Source: Streptomyces ochraceiscleroticus
GTDB taxonomy: Bacteria > Actinomycetota > Actinomycetes > Streptomycetales > Streptomycetaceae
DNA length: 64,000 nucleotides
Assembly: GCF_000720485.1 (NCBI RefSeq)
Contig: NZ_JOAX01000016.1
Span: forward strand, 1-64,000
Direction: 5' to 3'
The notes beneath the pieces are model-generated. The model saw nothing but the letters and a program-made list of their open reading frames with translations. It was not told the DNA's origin and searched no databases. This document shows, in pieces, positions 17,069-24,534 of this stretch (the stretch's first letter is position 1; each line of letters begins with the position of its first letter). The position numbers were made by a program, and so were the translations under genes.

Positions 17069-18760
17069 ATGACGTCCACGGTGCCCACCGCCGTCCAGCA
17101 CACCGACGCGCAGCCGCCGATCACCATGTTCGGACCGGACTTCCCCTTCGCGTACGACGACTTCCTCGCCCACCCGGCGGGCCTGGGCCAGATACCCGCG
17201 ACCGAGCACGGCACCGAGGTCGCGGTCATCGGCGGCGGCCTCTCCGGCATCGTCACCGCCTACGAGCTGATGAAGATGGGCCTCAAGCCCGTCGTCTACG
17301 AGGCGGATCAGATCGGCGGCCGGCTGCGCACCGTCGGCTTCGAGGGCTGCGACTCCTCGCTCACCGCCGAGATGGGCGCGATGCGCTTCCCGCCGTCCTC
17401 CACGGCGCTGCAGCACTACATCGACCTGGTCGGCCTTACGACCAAGCCGTTCCCCAACCCGCTCGCGCCCGACACCCCCTCCACCGTCGTCGACCTCAAG
17501 GGCGAGTCGCACTACGCCCGCACCGTGGACGACCTGCCGGAGGTCTACCACCAGGTCATGAACGCCTGGAACGCCTGCCTGGAGGAGGGCGCGGACTTCT
17601 CCGACATGAACCGCGCCCTTCGCGAGCGTGATGTCCCGCGCATCCGCGAGATCTGGTCCAAGCTGGTCGAGAAGCTCGACAACCAGACCTTCTACGGCTT
17701 CCTCTGCGACTCCAGCGCCTTCAAGTCCTTCCGGCACCGGGAGATCTTCGGGCAGGTCGGCTTCGGCACCGGCGGCTGGGACACCGACTTCCCCAACTCC
17801 ATCCTGGAGATCCTCCGCGTCGTCTACACCGAGGCCGACGACCACCACCGCGGCATCGTCGGCGGCAGCCAGCAGCTCCCGCTGCGCCTGTGGGAGCGCG
17901 AGCCGGCGAAGATCGTGCACTGGGCCCAGGGCACGTCCCTCTCCTCGCTGCACGACGGCGCGCCGCGCCCGGCCGTGACCCGGCTGAACCGCACCGCCGG
18001 CAACCGGATCACCGTCACCGACGCCTCCGGCGACATCCGCACCTACCAGGCGGCCGTCTTCACCGCGCAGTCCTGGATGCTGTTGTCAAAGATCGAGTGC
18101 GACGACGCGCTGTTCCCCATCGACCACTGGACGGCGATGGAGCGTACGCACTACATGGAGTCCTCCAAGCTCTTCGTGCCGGTCGACCGGCCCTTCTGGC
18201 TGGACAAGGACGAGGACACCGGGCGGGACGTCATGTCGATGACGCTGACGGACCGGATGACCCGCGGCACCTACCTCCTCGACAACGGGCCCGACGAGCC
18301 CGCCGTCATCTGCCTCTCCTACACCTGGTGCGACGACAGCCTGAAGTGGCTGCCGCTGGACGCCAACGAGCGCATGGAGGTCATGCTGAAGTCGCTCTCG
18401 GAGATCTATCCGAAGGTCGACATCCGCAAGCACATCATCGGCAACCCCGTGACCGTGTCCTGGGAGAACGAGCCGTACTTCATGGGCGCGTTCAAGGCCA
18501 ACCTGCCGGGCCACTACCGCTACCAGCGCCGGCTGTTCACGCACTTCATGCAGGACCTCCTTCCCGAGGACAAGCGCGGCATCTTCCTCGCCGGTGATGA
18601 CATCTCCTGGACCGCCGGCTGGGCCGAGGGCGCCGTGCAGACCGCGCTGAATGCCGTGTGGGGCGTGATGCACCACTTCGGCGGCGGCACGGACGCCACC
18701 AACCCGGGCCCCGGCGACCTGTACGACGAGATCGCCCCGGTCGAACTGCCGGAGGACTGA
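17069..18760 (+). CDS. Flavin L-amino-acid 2-monooxygenase (DavB-like; lysine or arginine)
   Basis: The ATG at 17069 behind AAGGAG gives 563 residues, matching lysine 2-monooxygenase DavB (about 560). The FAD-binding Rossmann motif VAVIGGGLSGIVTAYEL (51-67) is followed by the ribose-binding Glu79 in VVYEAD and IGGRLR (82-87). The C-terminal FAD segment GIFLAGDDISWTAGWAEGAV is intact. The leader segment ITMFGPDFPFAYDDFLAHPA and stretches such as FGQVGFGTGGWDTDFPNS recall DavB strongly. The enzyme would decarboxylate and oxidise an L-amino acid to its amide, which the upstream amidase then hydrolyses. Arginine 2-monooxygenase, classically described in Streptomyces, is an equally possible specificity. 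Tryptophan monooxygenase is a less likely relative. Confidence 0.85.
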   Translation: MTSTVPTAVQHTDAQPPITMFGPDFPFAYDDFLAHPAGLGQIPATEHGTEVAVIGGGLSGIVTAYELMKMGLKPVVYEADQIGGRLRTVGFEGCDSSLTAEMGAMRFPPSSTALQHYIDLVGLTTKPFPNPLAPDTPSTVVDLKGESHYARTVDDLPEVYHQVMNAWNACLEEGADFSDMNRALRERDVPRIREIWSKLVEKLDNQTFYGFLCDSSAFKSFRHREIFGQVGFGTGGWDTDFPNSILEILRVVYTEADDHHRGIVGGSQQLPLRLWEREPAKIVHWAQGTSLSSLHDGAPRPAVTRLNRTAGNRITVTDASGDIRTYQAAVFTAQSWMLLSKIECDDALFPIDHWTAMERTHYMESSKLFVPVDRPFWLDKDEDTGRDVMSMTLTDRMTRGTYLLDNGPDEPAVICLSYTWCDDSLKWLPLDANERMEVMLKSLSEIYPKVDIRKHIIGNPVTVSWENEPYFMGAFKANLPGHYRYQRRLFTHFMQDLLPEDKRGIFLAGDDISWTAGWAEGAVQTALNAVWGVMHHFGGGTDATNPGPGDLYDEIAPVELPED

Positions 18761-18768
18761 GCCCGCCC

Positions 18769-18798
18769 TCCCGGCCGGCCGACGGGGGCCGGCCGGGG
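18769..18798 (+). terminator. Terminator hairpin after the monooxygenase gene
   Basis: CCCGGCCGGCC (18770-18780) pairs with GGCCGGCCGGG (18787-18797) around GACGGG, with one more wobble pair outside. It starts nine bases after the stop codon. Confidence 0.65.
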
Positions 18799-18824
18799 CC
18801 GGGCCTCGGGGACGGAGGGTACGG

Positions 18825-18852
18825 GGGGGAGCCGCCGCCGCGCGGCTCCCCC
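18825..18852. terminator. Second hairpin between convergent genes, possibly bidirectional
   Basis: GGGGGAGCCGC (18825-18835) pairs perfectly with GCGGCTCCCCC (18842-18852) around a 6-base loop. It lies between the monooxygenase gene and the convergent LLM oxidoreductase gene that ends at 18901, so it may serve both. Confidence 0.6.
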
Positions 18853-18900
18853 GCAGAACTCAGCCGCCCGTCCGCCGACCCCTTGCCTCCCGGCCGTGCG

Positions 18901-19830
18901 TCATATCCCCGCCGCCCGCGCCGCTTCGTACACCTCCGCCGCCAGGTCCTTCAGCTCCTCCGCGTCCCGGGCCCGGCCCTGGAGGTCGAGCAGGATCTCC
19001 TCGATGCCCACCTCGGCGTGGGCCGCAAGGTCGTCGACGATCTGCGCGACGCTGCCCTGGAAGGGGGCGCGGTCCTGGCCCTCGTACGCCTTGGGCGTGT
19101 GCTGGGTGTTCACTCGCAGGACGTTCTGGAACGGGGCCGTGCGGCCGCGCTCACCGGCCAACTCCTGTATCTCCCGCCACTGCTCGGCCAGCTTCCCGGC
19201 GCCCATGCCCACCGGCATCCAGCCGTCCGCGCGGTCCACCAGGCGGCGCAGCGCCCGCGGGCTGCTGGCGGGCAGCAGCACCGGGATCGGCCGGGCCGGC
19301 TTGGGGCCGACCTCGGACGGCGTGATCGTCGTCAGCTCGCCCTCGTACGCCACCGGGTCCGGGCCCCACACCGCCCGGCACACGTCCAGCAACTCGTCCA
19401 GGACCTTGCCGCGCCGCTCGAACGGGGCCACCGCGGCGGCCGCGTACTCGTCCAGGGACCAGCCCGTGCCGAGGCCGGCGATCACCCGGCCGCCGCTGGC
19501 CGCGTCCAGCGAGGCGAGGCTGCGGGCGAGCTGGAAGGGCACGTGCAGCGGGGCGACCAGCACGCTCGTGCCCAGCCGCGCCCGCTCCGTCACCGCGGCG
19601 GCCAGCGTCAGCGTCACCAGCGGGTCGGCCACCGAGCGGTACTGATCGGGCCAGGGCAGACCCGGTATGCCGTACAACCCCTGGGTCGCGGGCTCGGGGA
19701 AGAGCACGCGCTCGAAGACCCAGAGGCTTTCGTAACCGGTCTGCTCGGCGGCGCGCGCCACGTCCGGCACGTCGCGCCCGAGGTCGTACTGCCGCATCTG
19801 CGGAAGGCCCAGCCCGAGTCGGACAGCCAT
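18901..19830 (-). CDS. LLM-class (luciferase-like) F420-type oxidoreductase
   Basis: This 309-residue protein is read leftward from the ATG at 19830, with GAAGGAGCACAGAC in front as ribosome site; a start 13 residues upstream lacks a good site. The bacterial-luciferase barrel is recognisable: VRLGLGLPQMRQYDL, YESLWVFERVLFP, LVTLTLAAAVTERARLGTSVLVAPLHVPFQLARSLASLD, GRVIAGLGTGWSLDEYAA and FERRGKVLDELL. Actinobacterial members generally use F420 or FMN to reduce or oxidise diverse substrates; this one appears to be of the TIGR03619-like group, but the reaction is unknown. It is the only gene of its unit and convergent with the monooxygenase gene. Confidence 0.85.
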   Translation of the reverse strand: MAVRLGLGLPQMRQYDLGRDVPDVARAAEQTGYESLWVFERVLFPEPATQGLYGIPGLPWPDQYRSVADPLVTLTLAAAVTERARLGTSVLVAPLHVPFQLARSLASLDAASGGRVIAGLGTGWSLDEYAAAAVAPFERRGKVLDELLDVCRAVWGPDPVAYEGELTTITPSEVGPKPARPIPVLLPASSPRALRRLVDRADGWMPVGMGAGKLAEQWREIQELAGERGRTAPFQNVLRVNTQHTPKAYEGQDRAPFQGSVAQIVDDLAAHAEVGIEEILLDLQGRARDAEELKDLAAEVYEAARAAGI

Positions 19831-20016
19831 GTCTGTGCTCCTTCGGATCCGTTCGCCGGCGGTGTACATGCGATCAACGCCCGCCGGGACCGCGGGAGTT
19901 CCGGCTGCCGGGGGCGCAAAGGCGCGCGACCCCGGCGCGCGCTGATCGTTAGCCCGATCCGGTCACGCGTCGCCGCGCCGTCCCTGCCCGGCCCCCGGCC
20001 CTGCCACGCTGACCGC

Positions 20017-20709
20017 ATGACGACGATGCAGCCGACGGATGCGACGGCAGGCGTGGCGAAGATCGTGGCGCGGCTGCGCGCGCTGGACGCGGCGCTGCCC
20101 CCGCGCGACGGCGTCGCGGTGTTCAACCGGGTGTACTTGCAGGTCACCGAGGAGGTCGGGCGGCAGATCGGCGCGGGCGGCTTCCGGGACGCGGGCGCGG
20201 CGGCCGAGCTGGACGTGCGGTTTGCGCTGCGATACTTGAGCGCGGTGGACTCCGGCACGGCCGGGCTGCGGCCGCCGGCCTGCTGGCGTCCGCTGTTCCA
20301 GCTCCGCTGCCATCCCGGCGTCAAGCCGCTGCAGTTCGCGCTGGCAGGGATCAACGCGCACATCGGGCACGATCTGGCGCTCGCCCTGGTGGACACCTGC
20401 CGGGTACTGGAGTGCGAACCGGCTGCGCTGGAGGCCGACTTCGACCGGGTGGGGCGGGTGCTGGCCGGTCTGGAGGAGCGGGTGCGCGAGCGGCTGATGC
20501 CGGGCCCCGACCTGCTGGACATCGCGGACCCGCTGACCCACCTGGCCGGCTCGTGGAGCCTGGAGGCTGCCCGGGACGGCGCGTGGGCGGCGGCCCGGGT
20601 GCTGTGGAGCCTGCGCGGACTCCCGGACGTGGGGGAGGAGTTCGCGCAACGGCTGGACGCGGGCGTGGGCCTGGTCGGCCAGATGCTCCTGACGCCGCTG
20701 CGCGGCTGA
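20017..20709 (+). CDS. DUF5995-family protein, unknown function
   Basis: The ATG at 20017 gives 230 residues. It is almost entirely helical with conserved-looking Asn/His/Asp positions: VAVFNRVYLQVTEEVG, DVRFALRYLSAVD, CWRPLFQLR, QFALAGINAHIGHDLALALVDTC and LTHLAGSW. The NAHIxxDLxxAL segment with nearby HP and Asp residues is the hallmark of the DUF5995 family, whose members look like helical metal-binding or hydrolase-like bundles but have no proven activity. It is divergent from the LLM gene and followed by an unusual cluster of short repeats rather than another co-directional gene. Confidence 0.8.
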   Translation: MTTMQPTDATAGVAKIVARLRALDAALPPRDGVAVFNRVYLQVTEEVGRQIGAGGFRDAGAAAELDVRFALRYLSAVDSGTAGLRPPACWRPLFQLRCHPGVKPLQFALAGINAHIGHDLALALVDTCRVLECEPAALEADFDRVGRVLAGLEERVRERLMPGPDLLDIADPLTHLAGSWSLEAARDGAWAAARVLWSLRGLPDVGEEFAQRLDAGVGLVGQMLLTPLRG

Positions 20710-20734
20710 CGGGCGGTTCGCCGGCCGCCCACTC

Positions 20735-20862
20735 GGGTAACCCCCAGGTGGGGGACCCCGGGTGTGCACCTGTATGCGCGCCGCTCCGTCGGCTAACCCC
20801 GTCGGCTGACCCCGGCTCCGCTGAGTAACCTCCGGCTCCGCTGGGTAACCCCCAGGTGGGGG
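20735..20862. repeat. 20-bp direct repeat pair in the 3' region of the DUF5995 gene
   Basis: An identical 20-bp sequence beginning GGGTAACCCCCAGG occurs at 20735-20754 and 20843-20862. Its core CCCCCAGGTGGGGG is nearly palindromic. A second shared segment, GCACCTGTATGCGC, occurs at 20766-20779 and 20874-20887, so a longer block of about 50 bases seems to have been duplicated and then diverged. Confidence 0.75.
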
Positions 20863-20880
20863 CCTCCAGGTCTGCACCTG

Positions 20881-20940
20881 TATGCGCAGCGCTCCGCGTG
20901 TATGCGCACTGCTCCGCGTGTATGCGCACCGCTCCGCGCG
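20881..20940. repeat. Three tandem 20-bp repeats
   Basis: Units at 20881-20900, 20901-20920 and 20921-20940 follow TATGCGCAYYGCTCCGCGYG-like sequence with one or two changes each (the first has AGC at the variable position). A degenerate relative stands at 20773-20790. Confidence 0.8.
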
Positions 20941-20947
20941 TGCGTCA

Positions 20948-21030
20948 CGGCGTGACGACGCAGCCGCTACCCAACGGCGTGACGACGCCGCCCGTCACCC
21001 AACGGCGTGACGACGCCGCCCGTCACCCGG
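20948..21030. repeat. Three tandem 27-28 bp repeats
   Basis: Units at 20948-20974, 20975-21002 and 21003-21030 begin CGGCGTGACGACGC and continue with CGCCCGTCACCC or a variant. They end nine bases before the stop codon of the convergent permease gene. With the two preceding entries they fill the 330-base gap 20710-21039, which holds no gene. Confidence 0.8.
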
Positions 21031-21039
21031 CAGGGCGCG

Positions 21040-22446
21040 CTACGAAGCCGCGCCCCCGCCCTTCTCCTCGCCCGACTCCTCGTCGTACGCCGACGTCCCC
21101 TCGTCCAGCAGTGGTTCCTGCGTCTTGAGGTGGGCGGGGGCCAGGGCGCGCAGGACGTGGTAGCCGGAGAGGACGACGATCGTGCCCAGGGCGATGCCGC
21201 TCAGCTCGAAGTTGTCGGAGATCTTCAGGCTGACGCCGCCGACGCCGATGATGACGCCCGCGGCGACCGGGACGAGGTTCAGCGGATTGCGGAGATCGAC
21301 CTTGTTGTGGACCCAGATCTGCGCGCCGAGCAGCCCGATCATGCCGTACAGGATGACCGTGATGCCGCCGAGCACCCCGCCCGGGATCGCGGCGACCACC
21401 GCGCCGAACTTCGGGCAGAGCCCGAAGAGCAGCGCGAAGCAGGCGGCGGCCCAGTAGGCGGCGGTGGAGTAGACGCGGGTGGCCGCCATGACGCCGATGT
21501 TCTCGGAGTACGTGGTGTTGGGCGGGCCGCCGAGCGCGGTGGAGAGCACGGAGGCGGCGCCGTCGGCGGAGATCGCGGTGCCGAGCTTGTCGTCCAGCGG
21601 GTCGCCGGTCATCTCGCCGACCGCCTTGACGTGCCCGGCGTTCTCGGCGACCAGCGCGATCACCACCGGCAGCGCGACCAGGATCGCCGACCAGCTGAAG
21701 CTGGGCCCGTGGAAGGACGGCAGGCCCACCCAGTCGGCCCGGGCGACGGCCGAGAAGTCCAGCCGCCAGTGGTCGGTGACCTTCCCGGCGGCGTTCTGCG
21801 AGTGGATCATCCCGAACACGGCGTCGAAGACCCAGGAGATCAGGTACCCGAAGACGAGCCCCAGGAAGATCGCGATGCGCGACCAGAAGCCGCGCAGACA
21901 GACCACGGCCAGCCCGGTGACGAGCATGGTCAGCAGCGCCACCCACTGGTCCTGCGGCCAGTACGTGCTCGCGGTCACCGGCGCGAGGTTGAAGCCGATC
22001 AGCATGACGACGGCGCCGGTGACGACCGGCGGCATCGCCGCGTGGATGATCCGCGCGCCGAACCTCTGGACGGCGAGCCCGATGGCGAAGAGCACCGCGC
22101 CGACCACGAGGACCGCGCCGGTCACCGTGGCACTCGTACCGCCCTGCGCCCGGATGACCGCCGCGACGCCCACGAAGGAGAGACTGCAGCCCAAGTAGGA
22201 GGGCACCCGGCCGCGGGTCGCCAGCAGGAAGATCATCGTCGCGACGCCGGACATCATGATCGCGAGGTTCGGGTCCAGGCCCATGAGGACCGGCGCCACA
22301 AAACTCGCCCCGAACATCGCCACCACGTGCTGCGCGCCGAGGCCCGCGGTACGCGGCCAGGTCAGCCGCTCGTCGGGCCTGACCACGGCTCCCGGCGCCG
22401 GGGTGCGCCCGTCTCCGTGGAGGGTCCAGCGCACGCCGAGGCCCAT
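21040..22446 (-). CDS. NCS2-family uracil/xanthine permease
   Basis: This 468-residue membrane protein is read leftward from the ATG at 22446, which has GGGAG five bases in front; a TTG start 21 bases upstream is weaker. About 14 membrane segments are expected. The NCS2 signature is present as STALGGPPNTTYSENIGVMA, whose GPPNTTYSENIG form is nearer to uracil (UraA/PyrP) than to xanthine carriers. ALVAENAGHVKA in TM8 carries the conserved Glu of the substrate site. The C-terminus is acidic and low in complexity. It is probably a proton symporter for uracil. An 8-bp inverted repeat stands 32 bases before the start. Confidence 0.9.
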   Translation of the reverse strand: MGLGVRWTLHGDGRTPAPGAVVRPDERLTWPRTAGLGAQHVVAMFGASFVAPVLMGLDPNLAIMMSGVATMIFLLATRGRVPSYLGCSLSFVGVAAVIRAQGGTSATVTGAVLVVGAVLFAIGLAVQRFGARIIHAAMPPVVTGAVVMLIGFNLAPVTASTYWPQDQWVALLTMLVTGLAVVCLRGFWSRIAIFLGLVFGYLISWVFDAVFGMIHSQNAAGKVTDHWRLDFSAVARADWVGLPSFHGPSFSWSAILVALPVVIALVAENAGHVKAVGEMTGDPLDDKLGTAISADGAASVLSTALGGPPNTTYSENIGVMAATRVYSTAAYWAAACFALLFGLCPKFGAVVAAIPGGVLGGITVILYGMIGLLGAQIWVHNKVDLRNPLNLVPVAAGVIIGVGGVSLKISDNFELSGIALGTIVVLSGYHVLRALAPAHLKTQEPLLDEGTSAYDEESGEEKGGGAAS

Positions 22447-22477
22447 GAATGCTCCCGTTCTCGTCAAGTCGTCATCA

Positions 22478-22498
22478 GGTCACCGACCGGCGGTGACC
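22478..22498. promoter_or_regulatory. Inverted repeat in the leader of the uracil permease gene
   Basis: GGTCACCG (22478-22485) and CGGTGACC (22491-22498) form a perfect 8-bp inverted repeat with a 5-base spacer, 32 bases upstream of the leftward start codon. It could be an operator or an RNA hairpin. PyrR-type control is only a thought, since no PyrR-box sequence is evident. Confidence 0.4.
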
Positions 22499-22712
22499 GG
22501 CCAATGTTAGTGCGGGCCGAGTCCGCTTCCTCCGGCTGTGGGCGGATTGGCGGCGCATGGTCTCGGTCACTCGGCCCGGCGCGGAAGCAGTCTAAGCACA
22601 TGCTTACGATGGGATGGTTCAACTTTTGAACACATCTTCACCGCATCGGTACCGCTGTACCGCAGCCGTACCGCAGATGTCCCTTCCGTACCGCACCATC
22701 AGGAGCACGACC

Positions 22713-23189
22713 GTGAGCGCCCCCGCCCCGTATACCGCCGAGTCCCTCCCCTTCGGGGACCTGGTCCCCGTGACGGTCCACTTCGACGACCTCGACGCGC
22801 TCGGGATGCTCCACAACTCGCGCTTCCCGCTGCTCGTCGAGCGCGCCTGGGGCGACTACTGGCACGGTCACGGCTTCGGCTTCACGGGCGACTGGGCGAC
22901 CGCCGGCGACATGGCCAACGTCATCAAGGAGATGCGCGTCTCCTACGAGGCGCCGATCACCCGTCCCGGCACCTACGCCGCGCACCTGTGGGTCGAGAAG
23001 CTGGGCCGGACCAGCCTCACCTACGGCTTCCGGGTCTGCTCGGCGGACGGCGGCACCACGTACGCGCAGGGCCACCGCATCCTGGTCCGCGTGGACGCGC
23101 AGACCCTGCGGCCCACGCCCTGGACCGACGAGGCCCGCGCGATAGCCCGCAAGCTCGCCCGCCCGGAGGCGCTGCCGGACGCGAGCTGA
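22713..23189 (+). CDS. Hot-dog-fold acyl-CoA thioesterase
   Basis: The GTG at 22713, seven bases behind AGGAG, gives 158 residues; the open frame upstream is not family-like. The 4HBT/YbgC-type pattern is clear: VTVHFDDLDALGMLHNSRFPLLVERAW with the Asp of the catalytic DxDxxGxxxN motif, then IKEMRVSYEAPI and LTYGFRVCSADGGTTYAQGHRILVRVD strands. Such enzymes hydrolyse acyl-CoA or acyl-carrier thioesters in the cytoplasm. It is convergent with the following MFS gene, with 51 bases between ends. Substrate chain length cannot be told. Confidence 0.88.
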   Translation: MSAPAPYTAESLPFGDLVPVTVHFDDLDALGMLHNSRFPLLVERAWGDYWHGHGFGFTGDWATAGDMANVIKEMRVSYEAPITRPGTYAAHLWVEKLGRTSLTYGFRVCSADGGTTYAQGHRILVRVDAQTLRPTPWTDEARAIARKLARPEALPDAS

Positions 23190-23240
23190 CCGCCGGCCGC
23201 TGCCCGGAGTGCCGGGTTGCGAGCCCTGCATCGCCCGCGG

Positions 23241-24458
23241 TCACGAGCCCTTCAGATCGAAGGTCGCCGAGCTCACGGACGCGCGGCGCTCCGGTACGCG
23301 GAGTACGCCCGCGCCCAGTATCAGCCCCAGAGCCAGCACCGTGACCAGCACGAAGGAGCCGGTCAGCGAGGTGGCCTGGGCGATCGAGCCGATCGCGGAG
23401 GGCGCGATCAGGCCCGAGGTGTACGTGATCGTCGCGACGCCCGCGATGGCCTGGCTCGGCGCCGGGCCGCTGCGGCCCGCCGCCGCGAACGCCAGCGGCA
23501 CGACCACCGCGATGCCCAGCCCGATCAGTGCGAAGCCCGCCACCGCCATGGCCGGGTGCTGCGCCGCGATGATCAGCAGCCCGCCCGCCGTGGCCAGCAC
23601 GCCGCTCGTCCGTACCGTGCGCACCGCTCCGAAGCGTGCCACCACGTGGTCGCCGGCCAGCCGGGCGGCCGCCATCGTGCAGGCGAACGCGGTCGTCGAG
23701 CCGGCCGCGAGCCCCGCCGACGTGCCCAGCACGTCCCGCAGGTACACCGCCGACCAGTCCAGGCTCGCGCCCTCGGCGAACACCGCGCAGAACCCGACCG
23801 CGCCGATGATCAGCGCGGACTTCGGGGGCAGCGCGAACCGCGGCGGCGGGTGCTCGTCGGGGGCGCTGCGCAGGTCCAGTACGCCCTGGCAGAAGACCGC
23901 GCCCAGCACGGTCAGCACGCCCGCGGCGAGCGCGAGATGGAGGCGGGCGTCGGTACCGGTGTGCGCCGCGACCGTGCCGGCCGCCGAGCCGAGCAGCGCG
24001 CCCACGCTCCACATGCCGTGCAGCCCGGACATGATCGGCCGGTCCAGGCGGTTCTCGGTCTCCACACCGAGCGCGTTCATCGCCACGTCCGACATCCCGG
24101 CCGTCGCGCCGTAGACCAGCAGCGCGCCGCAGAGCGTGTACAGGTTCGGGGAGAGGGCGGGCAGCGTCAGGGCCAGCGTCCACAGGGCGAGCAGGCCGCG
24201 CAGCGCCGTACGGGCGCCGAAGCGGTGGCTGATCCGCCCGGCCAGCGGCATCGCCAGGGACGCGCCGATCGCCGGGAACGCGAGCGCGAGTCCGAGCTGT
24301 CCGGCGCTGACGCCGGTGTGCTCCTGGATCCAGGGGACGCGGGTGGCGAAGTTGCCGGTCACCGAGCCGTGTACGAGGAAGACCAGCGCCACCGACCAGC
24401 GGGCGCGGCGCAGTTGGCGGGGGAGCGCGGACGGGTCGGAATCACCGTTGGCGGGCAT
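23241..24458 (-). CDS. MFS transporter divergent from a ROK regulator
   Basis: This 405-residue protein with 12 predicted membrane segments is read leftward from the ATG at 24458. An arginine-rich N-terminus precedes VALVFLVHGSVTGNFATRVPWIQEHTGVSAGQLG, typical of the small FucP/YbjJ-like MFS group; motif A-like LAGRISHRFGARTALRG follows at about 63-79. Its gene shares a 76-base divergent promoter region with a ROK regulator gene, suggesting sugar-type transport under ROK control, as in many actinobacterial sugar loci. The substrate is not identifiable. Confidence 0.87.
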   Translation of the reverse strand: MPANGDSDPSALPRQLRRARWSVALVFLVHGSVTGNFATRVPWIQEHTGVSAGQLGLALAFPAIGASLAMPLAGRISHRFGARTALRGLLALWTLALTLPALSPNLYTLCGALLVYGATAGMSDVAMNALGVETENRLDRPIMSGLHGMWSVGALLGSAAGTVAAHTGTDARLHLALAAGVLTVLGAVFCQGVLDLRSAPDEHPPPRFALPPKSALIIGAVGFCAVFAEGASLDWSAVYLRDVLGTSAGLAAGSTTAFACTMAAARLAGDHVVARFGAVRTVRTSGVLATAGGLLIIAAQHPAMAVAGFALIGLGIAVVVPLAFAAAGRSGPAPSQAIAGVATITYTSGLIAPSAIGSIAQATSLTGSFVLVTVLALGLILGAGVLRVPERRASVSSATFDLKGS

Positions 24459-24488
24459 GGCCGTCAAACTAGCAGGGACCCTGCCTAT

Positions 24489-24501
24489 TAATCTCCGATT
24501 A
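24489..24501. promoter_or_regulatory. Candidate ROK operator
   Basis: TAATC (24489-24493) and GATTA (24497-24501) form an inverted repeat with a 3-base spacer inside the only AT-rich stretch of the 76-base region between the MFS and ROK genes. The position fits repression of both divergent promoters. Confidence 0.45.
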
Positions 24502-24534
24502 TTCGCGGCGCGTGTGCTCTGGAAGGATTCGGCC

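Noticed and set aside
17069..18760. Tryptophan 2-monooxygenase (IaaM) making indoleacetamide
   Set aside because: Considered because an amidase is adjacent, but residue stretches and length follow DavB more closely and the permease is of a cationic-type subgroup. Not fully excluded.
20735..21030. CRISPR array
   Set aside because: Repeats are contiguous with no unique spacers, unit length changes along the cluster, and no cas genes are present.
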